Source of the DNA: Argopecten irradians
Taxonomy: Eukaryota; Mollusca; Bivalvia; Pectinida; Pectinidae
Length of the DNA stretch: 64,000 nt
Assembly (NCBI RefSeq): GCF_041381155.1
Contig: NC_091142.1
Span: 27,975,963-28,039,962 of the forward strand
Direction of reading: 5' to 3'
Position 1 is the first letter of the stretch; every line of letters begins with the position of its first letter. This document shows positions 36,401 to 47,963 of the stretch, piece after piece. The notes under the pieces are model-generated. The model saw only the letters and a list, made by a program, of their open reading frames with translations, was not told where the DNA came from and made no database searches. The position numbers were made by a program, and so were the translations under genes.

Positions 36401-38508
36401 TGCAGGTTTGACTGTGAAGTGTAAATGAAATTTTTAGTAAATGATATCAAGCCTTACCCGAGTCAAATTTCACGCACGTTAAACAAATGCAATACATAAC
36501 CACTGAAGTTGATGAAATTATTATTTTTAGACAAGAACATGCATCTAATAATGTTAACACAACTGTAGAGCGATTTGAGTAGTTCTAGACTAAAAAATTC
36601 TTTACTACACAGGCAAGGGTCAGGGTTCGGCATACAAGGCTATGTATAATGGCGATTGAACTTTTCACGTACATTTGACTACATGGGGCTTTTCTGACAT
36701 ATCACAGTTAAACAAACTAATCTAATTTCCCTTAGAACTAGTTTGTTTCCGAAATATGTTGCAAGTTTAAATGTACTCTTAGACCGAATTGTCCCTTTAA
36801 TGAAAATGAATTAATTAATTATTTAACAATGTTGGTTGTCCAAAGCAAATGTACAGTACAATTATACATACATTGTATGCGACTCTAAATCGCAAAATTA
36901 AATCACATTGAGAAAGTCCTTAAAGACATCATATGATATCAATTTTGCAAAGTTTTAAAACTTTACATGCCTTGCCAGCATATCAATACATTATTATTAG
37001 AATGTTAACCGAAACGTGAAAATTACTTAAGACTTTGTTGGCTGTTGAAATATTGATACCTACTGGTCCAACATCTGGGATAATTTCTTGGCTACAAATG
37101 CTTTGAACTCTGGTGTTGTATTCAGGTCATTTTTTCTCTTCATGCTCTGCTGTCTGAGATGGTCTACAACAAACCTGTCTTATATTAATATATGTAACAT
37201 ATATATGTTTTTCCTGTTAATTTCGAGGTTTTTTTTTGTGGTTTCAAACAAACAAAACAATTCCACAAGGATAGTCAGTTTACCTCTTTGATGGTAAATT
37301 TGGTATGGGCCGTTCCCTGTGCTTAGCTGACTGAATGCCTAAAACAGAAAAAAAACAAACTTTTTTTGTTATGTAAAAGAAATACAATAGAGAACTATAA
37401 AGTATTGATATCTTCAGTTTTAATTTAATAAATATTTTCATTTACTAATTTTTTGTTGAGGCCTTCAGAACAGAGAAGCTTGGGATGAATACCACTTTAC
37501 TTGAAATGACAGAAATTAATTCAAGTAAGGAAACTGGTTAATGAATATGTTTCAATGACAAGAGCCATGAAATGTTGGAAATGGTTAAAGATGCTCCACC
37601 GCTGACAAATGGTATTTTTTCACTATCAAAAACAGGAGCAGACGATTTAGTATATTTCTTCAGTTACAAAAGTTACTTACTTTACACGATAACAACCCAT
37701 GAAAAGTTGGAGCTTCTATTTTTACTTCAAGTTTAAAAACATGAAAAATAATTAATTGCATCCCGAAAAAATTTCTGTGGCACTATATTCTAAATGGAAT
37801 GAAGTACTGATTGCACATGCACCACAGGCGAAATAAATTTTTTACATTATTTTTTGTGTTAATTTGGCATATTTCTACACGATTAAACACCAAATATTGT
37901 TCAAATGATGAATATCATTTCTACTCTGTCGGCGGTGGAGCATCTTTAAAGAGTAAGTTTTTTTTTTTTAAATATGGGTCAAAGGTCAAAATTCAGGACA
38001 GTGGTAAATATATTGGTCATTTCAAAAATTCACTGGCATCACACGCATTTATCAAGCGAAAAGTCTATTATTGCAGAAAAATATTTCAGTACTTTAGAGG
38101 GACCTTATTACAGTTAAATGTTCGACGGGAGGTAACTCGTATAAAAAACAACTTATGTGTATTCCAGCAGTAAAATCATATATGCCTACAACCTTCATAC
38201 AGTACAGAATACGATTTATACTATGGTACTTTAAAAGTCGTATAAGCATGTACATATAATTTTCATGAAGAAGAAGAACACGAATAAATGCTTGTGTCCC
38301 ATGCTGTAACTTGCTGTTCTTAGTCTCTACTGTCTTCTACTGTTCCATAAAATACTGCGACAATGACAGTGAAAAGTAAGTTACCGGTAGGTTCCTCTTT
38401 CGACTTTGTTGGTTTAACGATAGTTGTTACGTCTACGGCAGCATCTAACAAACGTTGGCGCTGATTTTCATCCTCAACCGAGCTGTCGGATTCGGAATCG
38501 GAGGCCAT
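33423..38508 (-). CDS. CUSTOS: CUSTOS (C12orf43-like) orthologue, complete coding region
   Basis: Small nuclear Wnt-pathway-associated protein in vertebrates (known for the family, not shown here). Coding exons on the minus strand: 38508-38385, 37338-37284, 37174-37064, 36181-36120, 34240-34123 and 33687-33423 (stop TAA); phases agree, 735 nt, 244 aa versus about 262 in human. The N-terminus MASDSESDSSVEDENQRQRL is an acidic/serine block. Central landmarks are TTPEFKAFVAKKLSQMLD and VSYEDTGIRL. Next comes ESSSDCSSEDERLAAAAVSHD, then a lysine-rich C-terminus (SKSKHKKKKKKKK) typical of a nuclear signal. The exon-3 acceptor (AGACAG/GTTTG) has a weak pyrimidine tract, but the alternative AG 11 bases downstream breaks the frame. 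The open frame above 33687 starting MGPIV is intron. Confidence 0.9.
34543..36090. mobile_element. Composite repeat in CUSTOS introns 4-3 with inverted flanks
   Basis: CATCCTCGATAC and following bases (34543-34600) reappear inverted near 36012-36090 (GTATCGAGGATG), so they look like the two ends of one element. The ends enclose the stem-loop element 34621-35856 and also span CUSTOS exon-free intron between exons 5 and 4. Confidence 0.45.
34621..35856 (+). mobile_element. Element with terminal stem-loops and ~175-bp internal repeats
   Basis: Starts AACAAG plus hairpin AGATCCC-AGA-GGGATCT (34627-34643) and ends with an 11-bp perfect stem AGCCCACCATC / GATGGTGGGCT (35826-35851) followed by TAAAAA. 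The interior repeats AAAATCCAAGATGGCGGCC ... GGGGAACCTACATATGAAAT about six times at ~170-180 bp and has a GGACGGAAGGACGGACG tract before the end. Same architecture as 44263-44687. Non-coding. Confidence 0.6.
36234..36415. mobile_element. MITE with ACAGTCAAACCT ends, second member
   Basis: 182 bp, ends ACAGTCAAACCT / AGGTTTGACTGT, related to 2686-2872. Lies in a CUSTOS intron. Confidence 0.7.
36449..36800. mobile_element. MITE-like repeat ending GAATTGTCCCTTTA, left-truncated
   Basis: Matches the right part of 3774-4350; the left end AAAGGGACAATTC is missing. In the CUSTOS intron between exons 4 and 3. Confidence 0.65.
37585..37950. mobile_element. MITE of the GATGCTCCACCGC family, full length
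   Basis: 366 bp with inverted ends TTAAAGATGCTCCACCGCTGACA and TGTCGGCGGTGGAGCATCTTTAA (compare 5' and 3' tips). Best preserved of four family members in the window; inside CUSTOS intron 1. Confidence 0.85.
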
Positions 38509-38943
38509 GTTTGTAATGATTTTTAAAACTTTCGGATTGAACTTCCGGTCATTAATAATGCGGAACGTATCGACATAAACGTACAGTAGTTCCAGATGCC
38601 TTTTGACGCCGTTAGTGACAGTTCAAAGATGGGCTCCTGTATACGAAATCGATCCCGTAAGAAATTTAGCGTAAGTCTGATGTGATTTTGCTATTTGTTT
38701 CAAATTACGATTAAAAGCATGGCATTGGTGGAGAACGTCAAAACCTTTGGTAATTGTAGAATGGTTTAATCTAAAAATAGCATATTTAATTCTGCTTCGT
38801 TCCAATGGTTGATTTCAAGTCAATAAATGATTAAATCGTATTGGATAACACATGAAACTGTGTACATGTGTATTCATTTACGAGAGGTGCGCGGTTCAAA
38901 AACAAAGTGGTTATATTTAGACTTATTCAATCACTACATGAGT
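38509..38943. other. CUSTOS 5' flank
   Basis: Probable CUSTOS promoter and upstream sequence. No coding exon and no canonical core-promoter motif that I can defend. Confidence 0.4.
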
Positions 38944-39108
38944 TTAAAGATGCTCCACCGCTGACAAATGGTATTTTTTCACTATCAAAAATATGAGCAG
39001 ACGATTTAGTATTTTTCTTCTGTTAAAAAAGTTACTTACTTTACACCATTACCACCATTGAAAAGTTTAAGCTTCTAATTTTACTTTAAGTTAAAAATAT
39101 AAAAAATG
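38944..39108. mobile_element. GATGCTCCACCGC-family MITE, truncated right
   Basis: The left half matches 37585 onward, then stops where the LTR-associated 60-bp array begins, suggesting interruption by that retroelement. Confidence 0.75.
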
Positions 39109-39438
39109 TAACGTTCTTGCTCTCTTTGTTTTATTCTGAAGAAGTATCCCACTTCTGACACCACTTGTTACGTTTTTTGCGCCCTTTGCTTTATTCAGGA
39201 GAAGTATCCCACTTCTGACACCAGTTGTTACGTTTTTTGCTCTCTTTGTTTTAATTTGAAGAAGTATCCCACTTCTGACACCACTTGTTACGTTATGCGT
39301 CTATGCTTTATCCCACTTGTGACGTTTTTTTTGCGCTCTTTGTTTTATCCTGAAGAAGTATCCCACTTCTGACACCAATTGTTGCGTTTTTGCTCTCTTT
39401 GTTTTAATTTGAAGAAGTATCCCACTTCTGACACCAGT
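39109..39438 (-). repeat. Tandem array of LTR-retrotransposon primer-binding sites (about 60-bp unit)
   Basis: ATCCCACTTCTGACACCA occurs at 39146, 39206, 39266, 39360 and 39419, with a degenerate copy near 39310. Its complement TGGTGTCAGAAGTGGGAT matches the 3' end of an animal tRNA-Leu plus CCA, the primer used by many Ty3/gypsy elements. Each unit also repeats TGTTACGTTTTTTGCTCTC, similar to the LTR edge. Minus orientation, directly downstream of the LTR at 39439-40563. Confidence 0.75.
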
Positions 39439-40563
39439 TGTTACGTTTCTCTCTCTTAGTGTAACCAAAATATAAATAAAGTTCAAGTTCAGGTTGTCAG
39501 GCACCGCCGAAAAATATTAAACAAAGTCCTTTTATGAGATATGTTTCCATTTATTCAAGTTGTATCAAATCAAACTAAAGTTCAGGGTTTTCACTCAACA
39601 GCAACATCTACATACGTAAACTAATCCTTTTAACCAACTGTCCGATTTATCTAAACGCACTACAAACTAATCACTAACTACTATCATCTGACTGTCCAAT
39701 GACTCCAGCTGTATCTCTTGGCTGACTCTCAACTAACTGCCAACTAGCTGCTCGGCAAAACTCCAAAGAACTCCAAAGAACTACAGCTATACCTCTCGGC
39801 TAACTCCCAACTAACTGCTCGGCAAACCTCCAAAGAACTCCAAAGAACTACAGCTATACCTCTCGGCTAACTCCAACCTAACTGCCCAACTCCAAGTGTC
39901 TCCTTCCCTTTTACTGACTCTAATTTACATCTCTATTCTTAGACTACTATTATTAGCTAGATACTCTATTCTAAGGATACATATTTATAAAATGCTATTC
40001 TTAACTAAACAATCTAAACTAAGGATATATATTTATAGGATGGCTATGAATACACATGCATGCCTAAAATAGGATGGCCCCTGAACTCTTTGTGACCCTG
40101 GCCAAAATTAGACATAGCACCTAGATACCATAACTAAAGATAGAACAATACTGAATATGCAAATTAAAGACTGACCCATGCAGCACAACTCCATCCTCTG
40201 CTAAAGATAGGCATTGGAATCACCAGAGAGCATAAGTATATAAATAACTCCAAAACTAAGACAAGGAAATCCCCTATCCATTCTTAGCTCAATGACTGAC
40301 CCTTACTACAGACAGCTTATTAGTTAGGCTCTATAGATACACAATTACTGACCCCTTTATTTACATATCATCTCCACTACAGTGCCCTAATGTTCTCACC
40401 ACCATTACTACATCATTAGCGCTCTCAGACTGACCACAGCCCTTTCTAGTCTACAAATGGCTCGGTTTACAGCTGGCGTTGACCATAACCGCCATCTCTA
40501 TTTAACCCCTGCTGGTCTGCTGACCCAATAACTACAAACTAATTGGACATGCTAATTGTTACA
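39439..40563 (-). mobile_element. Long terminal repeat (about 1.1 kb), minus orientation, no internal genes
   Basis: On the minus strand it begins TGTAACAATTAGC and ends CGTAACA, then AC and a tRNA-Leu primer-binding site. TG...CA ends and PBS position identify a 5' LTR. No gag or pol follows; the leader array runs into an older MITE at 39108. Internal ~60-bp direct repeats (CTCCAAAGAACTACAGCTAT) lie at 39760-39880. Confidence 0.7.
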
Positions 40564-41151
40564 CCAAATTAATGATCCTAGTGATCTAATCTACCTATCA
40601 TAGAGACTAACAAATTAAAACTACTTAAAACTACAATTATACTCAACCTTTATACACTAAAAAGCTTTCTACGTGGTGACCTTTGCCCAGTGCCTGTTTT
40701 ACGACAAACTGGCCAGTAGGACCTGTAGCTCCAAAAATTATCAATTTCATTTGTGCGTTGTGTTTGTATTAATGTTAACTTTGTCGTCAAAAAGAAGCAA
40801 CAGTAAATCGTCAGCTATTTACATCAGGATGATAGATAATAGAGATATTGAATACCATACACAGATATTATCAGCGGCAAGCCGATAAGTACATACACAT
40901 GTAAATCTACATGTCAAATTGCACAGAAAACCTGGTATCTCAAGGTCATTAAGTGGCCTTGTATGTTGGTATCGGCATATCTTCTGGTATTTATTCTTTC
41001 ATTATAAGCATCTATCTAAGACAAGAAAAAAAATGCTATTTTACTTTATTATCATTATTTATTATATTTTGTTAAACTTTGATGGAGATTTCCTATGTTA
41101 AAATGAATAAGGGAAGTAACTCTCTTTTAGCTTTATATTATTTTCCTTGTT
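40564..41151. other. Intergenic, nothing recognised
   Basis: AT-rich non-coding sequence; short frames without recognisable motifs. Confidence 0.5.
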
Positions 41152-41781
41152 GGCCCCGATTTCTCGAAACAAACTTAAGTAAGTCTAAATTCAAACTTAA
41201 GTCGTTTTTTAAACTTAAGTTTCCGTAACTGCATTTCTCGAAAAAACTTAAGTCATACAACCATCATAAGTACGTAAAAAACTTAAGTCTACTTGGAACG
41301 TAACTTAAGTAAAAAAAACAACTTAGTCTCACCTCAGTAAATATGGCGGGAGGCCGAAGAAGAAGAGCGAGACAACGAAGAAGGCATCAACGTCGTCGCC
41401 ATCAAGATTTAGTGAGAGGGAGAGACATTCCAGACAGGTCTAACCCTTTGGAAGATTTATCTGAAGAGGGAATTTTTTCCCGATTTCGCTTTAGGGCAGA
41501 CACTATTTTATTCATTTTGGGAACACTAAGGTTAGAAAGGCAGACGAGAAGGAGCAATCCCCTTCCTCCGCTTCTTCAACTCCTCGCCACATTGAGGTTT
41601 CTCGCGACAGGTGGCTTTTGCTCCCTTGTAGCAGACACATTTGAATATCTATCCTCGGTATCGGTCTACAGATGTTTGACCGTTGTTTGTAAACAACTTG
41701 CGGAGATGGCCAGACATTATGTATATATGCCAACAGGCCTACAGGCAGACGACACTAAAAAGCTTTTTTATAAAATCGCTG
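41152..41781 (+). mobile_element. Truncated PIF/Harbinger element: left terminus plus transposase exon 1
   Basis: Left end GGCCCCGATTTCTCGAAAC is Harbinger/ISL2EU-like. Between it and the frame lie six ACTTAAG sites (41173, 41195, 41213, 41246, 41281, 41303), likely subterminal transposase-binding repeats. The exon at 41343-41781 encodes an Arg-rich start (AGGRRRRARQRRRHQ) then a HARBI1-like helical region (FRFRADTILFIL, PLPPLLQLLATLRFLATGGF, VSVYRCLTVVCKQL), ending at donor G/GTAAGT. No DDE nuclease exons or right terminus follow. Confidence 0.8.
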
Positions 41782-41819
41782 GTAAGTTGAACTTGAAACA
41801 CCATCTAAAAGCAAAGTAG

Positions 41820-42324
41820 TATTCCTGTCAGCTTGACATCGCGTTATGAGACGCTGTACATGTGTTTATTGGTGACGTCAGAGGTCTAGGTCATCTGACG
41901 ATGGGAGGTACTAATGAAATGAATGAAACCTGAATGGACCGGACTTTCTATTAGGCGATATACTTATATATTACGATGCAATCATACAGTAGAATTTCGG
42001 CCAGAGACAATAATTAATGTATTATGTTGAAAAATGGGATACATTTGACTTGTCAGTTATCACTAATCTATCGCTCGGAAATCCGACAACCTTAAAAGGT
42101 ACACGCCCACCATAACAAATGTACACGTCTATGAATATAATGCACTATTAAACAATTTTCACTTAAGCTTTCTAATAATTTTTCACACATAGACAAATTC
42201 TACAATACAGCATGATGTTTCACAATAAGTGATTAACAACAAATTACATTTTTTCCCTTTTCATTTTATTGAATATGAATACATTGTGCATGCTGTACAG
42301 TTGGTATAGTAGACTAAACGAAGG
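41820..42324. other. Intergenic, nothing recognised
   Basis: No Harbinger DDE motifs, exons or repeats recognised after the truncated element. Confidence 0.45.
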
Positions 42325-42512
42325 TTGCACATTGTGCACACGGTGTGAACTACGAGTGGACACGGAGTGCACGAGATTTAGACTACAGGTAGACACGGAG
42401 TGCACGAGGTTTAGACACGGAAAGCACAAGATTTAGACTACAGGTAGACACGGAGTGCACTACATGTGGACACGGTGTCCACTACAGGTGGACATCGTGT
42501 CCAGGTAATATG
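42325..42512. repeat. Irregular minisatellite of GACACGGAGTGCAC units
   Basis: GTGGACACGGAGTGCACGAGATTTAGACTACAG-type units repeat about six times with length changes, shifting to GGTGTCCACTACAG at the right. Confidence 0.85.
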
Positions 42513-44262
42513 TCCACTACATTCAGACCACAGACAGACTAGATAATGTGTTACAAGAGATATGAGAAAAGATATATTTATTCTGTAGTCAATATGGACT
42601 TTGACAGATGGAAATATTTATTGCGATCAGAAACATAATATTTATTGCAACATAAAATTGCCGTTAATTACTGGAATTCATTCGTACTGTAATGTTTATT
42701 TGTATTGATACATATAAAGTAAAATGTATCAATACATATTATCATACAATTTGTTTTATTTAAGGACGTTTAGTAGAAGTTATAAAAGCAAATTAACTGC
42801 GTACAGGTTGTTACGTTAATCACGTACTGGTTATGTCTCATCAAATAGTTAAAGTCCGCATTTCCCCAGTAAAAAAACCTATTTTTCTTAGCTAGTGATA
42901 TATATATAGTTTAAACATTGACTTTTTATCAATCTTACTTTGGATAGTTCGATCCAAGGACGTAGATGAAATTCTTGTTAGAAAACATAAAGTGATGAAT
43001 TCGAACCTTACGTTCAAAGTAAGATTTTCAGTGTTCGCAAATGGTCGCCTAAGAGATATTTTGATCAGCTAAATATTTTGATTAAAAAAGGATATATTGA
43101 TGGGCATAATAATATCAAGGACATATAAACATAAACAGATGAAGTCCTTCATAAAATGTTTAACTATGTCTACATGGAATAAAGTTTTCAAAACGGCAAG
43201 GTGCGCGAAATATTTGTTAAGCCCTGTCAAATGTATATATATACGTAATGCATTTGCTTCATGGAACCTGGCGGGTTGCATATGAAAATTCATCCATAGA
43301 CGTTAAAAGTCGGCATTAGAAATTACATTTTATTGTGTCAACCGATTGAGGAATCTGTAAGCACTGACTAAGAAAGCAATAATTTAGTATCGGGCATGTG
43401 GCTGCTTGCGAGCATCAACACTGATCAATGGACCGATCGCTAAAATTTAGGTCACATATGCCTGATAATAAATTAAACAGACAGAGTCAAAATGAATCCA
43501 ACTTCTGCCCATTTAAACTGTAGATATATAGTTGTTGATTAAATTCTTATTTTTTTCATTATTATTTTAATTTTAGAAATTTTAGCTCCACTTCACGGCT
43601 GCCTGTCATGCCAATGTAATTGAGGGGGCCTTTAGTCTACTACCAACTGTACATATATACATTTTTGTAGGCCTTTTTTGTTACATGTGTTTACTTTTGG
43701 TATTTGTCTTTTGGTGTTCCAGTGTATTTTCCACTATGCTTTTTCAGGATTTTTTTTCTGCAAGACATATTCATTTTTTTTTACAAATTAATACCCTGGT
43801 ATTTTTACCAAAGACATAATTTGACACCAATATTAATGAAATAAGAGTTTGCAAGTTAGGAAAAACAAATGTACAAGGAAATGCAAATTTACATGTACAG
43901 TACCTCTTATTTCTTTCTGCAGCTGGTTTTGAATCAACAAAAACATGAAATTTGAACATTGAACAATTTTATTATACATGTAAACACACACATATATGTG
44001 TATGAGATAACATATACATGTAAATATTCTCTGTGGTGGTATAAATATAACAGCTAAATATGTGATTTTAATTTTATTAAACTGCATGCTCACACAAACA
44101 CACCCTCACACCTAAAGGTACATGCTCAAAATCACAACACACACAATCGCACACACTCCCTCATACACACACATATATATACACACATTCATTCCCCGGG
44201 CCTTTCTTGCCTCCATCATTTGTGTAAATGTATATTGATAATGTTCAATACATGTATTTGAA
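42513..44262. other. Intergenic, nothing recognised
   Basis: AT-rich sequence with a CACACA-rich patch near 44090-44190. No exon, RNA gene or structured repeat recognised on either strand. Confidence 0.45.
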
Positions 44263-44687
44263 AACAAGAGGCCCAGAGGGCCTGTACCACTTACCTGGTT
44301 TGTAAAGCTATGAAATGTTCTGAATACAGGTCATTGAATCTATCCTGAAGAAAATTAAAAAAGTATTTACCTCTAATTTTCCTATTTGGCTTTGTTCATA
44401 CTGTTCCAGGGGGTTAGAGCCAAAATTTATACAAATACCAGAGAATGTTTCTGGCCAAATTTGGTTACAATCCATGCAAAACAGTGTATGACAAGTACAC
44501 CACACCATAGTGATTTAAAGGATTTACCTCTATTTCCCTATTGGGCCCGCCCCTCCTGCCCCCAGGGGGTCTGGGCCATGTAGTACTTAATGACTATTAG
44601 CAATTTAAATGAAATGTTGATGGACGGACGACAGATGGATGGACGGACATAAGCTCACTGGCCCTTTGGGCATAGGTGAGCTAAAAA
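44263..44687 (+). mobile_element. Element with terminal stem-loops, next to the duplication junction
   Basis: Begins AACAAG plus hairpin AGGCCC-AGA-GGGCCT (44269-44283). It has a GGACGGACGACAGATGGATG tract and ends with a stem AGCTCAC / GTGAGCT (44652-44682) plus AAAAA. Same layout as 34621-35856 but different stem sequences. Non-coding. Its end is 33 bp left of the junction at 44720/44721. Confidence 0.6.
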
Positions 44688-44720
44688 GGAAATAACATAT
44701 ACAAGTAGTAGTTTGATATA

Positions 44721-45128
44721 CGTTGGTAGATAATACAGAATAACCATGTGGATCTCGAGGACTAGAGTCAACTGAAAACAGAAACAAACAAAATACAAGT
44801 TTGCCACAGCGTTCCCGGCACGTAGAACTAGCTCATAAATATGCAAATTAGCATTATCTCCAAAGAGAGACCCGACAGCAAATGTGTATACATTATCGAA
44901 TAATGCACATAATCCACATATTATCAAATAAATTGATGCAAACATGATTTTTAAACAAAACATTAAAGGAAAACGTTGCTACAAGAACAAAATTAGACAG
45001 GTATAATAAACGTCAAAAACATGAATTTCCATCAAAAATAGGCCATGTGCTTAATCTTACCACGTGTTCTCGAATGGTTACGCCATTCCAAAAATTCGGC
45101 CCGCTTCTAACAGCGTTTCCAGGCTCAT
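44721..45128 (-). pseudogene. MNT 5' fragment, copy 2: frameshifted exon 1 and truncated exon 2
   Basis: Exon 1 equivalent is 45128-45061 (68 nt against 67 in copy 1) because GGCC became GGGCC near 45100. This shifts frame inside the SIN3-interaction motif, after about nine residues. Exon 2 is cut at 44721, keeping 51 of 133 nt (44771-44721), and the bHLH-zipper exons are absent. It cannot encode MNT. If the extra base is a sequencing error, the fragment is still truncated by the junction. Confidence 0.85.
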
Positions 45129-45661
45129 ATCCTTTGCCGATCTGCTCTAAACGATGTCAGGATTGTTCCTTAATCACCCTAACAGAACGTTTTCTTTATC
45201 GTCAACCTCAGTATTTTTTGAACATTCAATGTTTTGACGAGCCACCAACATAAGATGGCGGTGGCTAGACCAAAACACTTGGCCCCGAGAAATAATTGCA
45301 GTACCACGTGGTTTTTGATTGGCACCTGTCAAATTTCGACCAATCAAAACAGCGGATTTTGACGTCATGATGCTACCCACGTTGGAAATCACATGGTTTT
45401 TGTTTTGGCAATGTTAATAACTTTGCATGTGATATCAGAGCTCACAGTCGAAGCGAATAATATTCTTATATTGAAAAATATTTATAAGCAATTAAAGTAA
45501 ATGGCTTGCCTTTCAAATAATCGATGATTACGTGACAATTTTTCTTCAAACAAGTGCGTGTTTGTTGTAAATAGCCAAGTGGGTGTTTCCCCTGGTGATG
45601 ATGACATACATTCATCGAAATCGCGGAGGTTACCGCGAGAAATCGTGAGACAATTACAAAA
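45129..45661. promoter_or_regulatory. Divergent promoter, copy 2
   Basis: Same motif set as copy 1, including ACCACGTGGT (CACGTG at 45305-45310), CCAAT boxes and the CRE. On the minus side it would now drive only the MNT fragment. Confidence 0.55.
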
Positions 45662-45709
45662 ATGGCGTCAACAGTGATTTCTTACTACGTGGAAAATGTC
45701 AAGATATAA
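45662..45709 (+). CDS. Candidate upstream ORF (15 aa), copy 2
   Basis: Same 15-residue frame as at 11576-11623. The stop is preserved although the A-run just after it gained one base. Confidence 0.3.
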   Translation: MASTVISYYVENVKI

Positions 45710-46080
45710 AAGGAGAAACATGTAACAAAACGCACGTTCAACATCACTTGGAATTTGGTGAGTATATGGTCCTAGAGTTTTAACATCTCCTTGTGATTCT
45801 GTTCCTATCATGTCAACTTGTATATTCATCCTGGAATCGCCAACCAACATCATGACATGACAGCCCTGTACACGTTGCTGATATGTAGTTAGTGTGCTTA
45901 CTGGATTCAGGTGTACACCTGATTTTCAGCTTCCTGGTAGAATTTTAGATTCCATCTTAAATATTTTACCTGTCACAAATGGATGCATTGGAAAAATATA
46001 TTTTAGTTCATAGAATAGCTGGGAGAAATTTTGTGATGTTAGAGCAATCAAACATTTGAACTTACATTTAATAAGTAACA

Positions 46081-47230
46081 CCACAGGGGGCAAGTGGACT
46101 AGACTCAGGAAGTAACATCGACGTGATATATTTAGACTTTAGTAAAGCGTTTGACAAGGTTTCACACAGATTTCTTATCCACAAATTGAGAAGCTACAAT
46201 ATTGGAGGGAAAAATTCTAAGTTGGATAACTGCATTCCTGGCCAACAACGTTCAAAGTGTCAGTCAATGGTCAACTATCAACAGAACTACCCGTCACCAG
46301 TGGCGTACCACATGGGTGTGTGCTGGGACCAATCCTATTCCTAATTTACATTAACGATATGCCAGATATGCTGGACTGCACAATAAAGCTATTTGCAGAT
46401 GACACTAAACTATCAGCAAAAATCACATCAGATGATGACCGTTCTAAAACTGCAAGAAAATATCAACAAAATGTGTGACTGGACGTCGACATGGTTAATG
46501 AGCCTAAACACAGACAAATGTAAATTCTTGGAAATTGGAAACAATCTGGGAAACCATAATTATACCCTTACAACACAAGGCAACACGACTACTATCTCTC
46601 GAGTAACCATGGAAAAGGATCTTGGAGTCACTATAGACAACCAACTCAAATTCACAGCACAATGTAATGCAGCAGCCTTAAAAGCGAATAGGATGTTGGG
46701 AATAGTGTTCCGCACCTTCACCTATATGAGTCCGTCCATGTTTATTACTCTATACATATATATATACAAAACTTTAATTCGTCCCCATTTGGAATACGCA
46801 ACCACAATCTGGTCAATCTGGTGATTAAATTACACTGGAAAACGTACAACGAAGAGCAACTAAAAGGATACCATCAATTCAAAACTTGTTGTATTCAGAG
46901 CGTATCAAGAAACTCAGGCTAAGTTTAGAATATAGAAGAAACAGGGCAGATGTGATTCAAGTCTACAAGATTTTAAACAAAATAGACATTCTGGATCAAA
47001 CAACTATGTTCAGAGAACTAACAGGTATAGCAACTAGAGGACACTCGAAAAAACTCTTTAAAAAACGATTTAGGCTAAACTCAACCGAAAATTTCTTCAG
47101 TAATCGAGTAATTAAGACATGGAACTCGCTCTCAGAGGAAGTGGTTACATCTCCAACGCTTAATTGCTTCAAATCCAGACTGAACAAATTGTTGGTCAAC
47201 CACCCAACCAAATTTCAACTAGTGAGTTAG
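46081..47230 (+). pseudogene. Non-LTR RT fragment, copy 2, more broken
   Basis: Same insertion as 11990-13139 but with extra frame breaks: an added A near 46210, loss of CA near 46260, and an added A near 46447. RT blocks therefore fall in three overlapping frames. FADD is still readable. Confidence 0.88.
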
Positions 47231-47535
47231 TCAACTGAACTGTGTAGTGGTAGTATGAACTGTTAAACAACCAATAACATTTTAAATGGAAAGGTTATTT
47301 TTAACACCCAATAGGGTCACCATGATGTACCGTACATGTACAAAATCAATATTACAGGAACTAACGAACGATTACTAAGTGTCAAATATAGACACCTTTT
47401 AACGCAAACGAAAGTTTTAAACAAATAGTACGCGCATGTATAGTACTATACCAGTTGAAGAAAGCATCAACGTACATCAAACAAGCCCAGAAGCTTACCA
47501 AAGATGTCATTTCAGCGATTCAGCGATTCAATGAA

Positions 47536-47963
47536 CATGGTTCGTACAGAAGATGAAAAGTGCTGGAATTTGGGGTCAGTGCTGGAAAAGTGCTTGAATT
47601 TTGGGTCAGTGCTGGAAAAGTGCTGGAATTTTTTCTTTAAATCCTTGAAAAGTGCTGGAAATTGAAACTTCATGCTCCCAGAACACTGACAAAAGCTCTG
47701 TTGTCAATCAATTTAACATAATTTCAGTAATCAGACATTACTTGGGATGACTTTGTTGTTTGATAAGAATGTGTAATTGAATCTAATTACTCTGACAAAA
47801 TTGTACCAACAAATTGCTTGCAAAATTGTAGGCATGTTTTCTGAAAATTCTGATTTCGAGTCCAATGTAGAAGAAAAAAGAAGTGCTTGAAAATCTAGAA
47901 AAGGTGCTGGAAAAGTGCTTGAAAAGTGCTGGAATTTTGGTTTGAAAATCTGTACGAACCATG
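47536..47963. mobile_element. MITE with CATGGTTCGTACAGA ends, copy 2
   Basis: Counterpart of 13445-13870. Confidence 0.8.
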
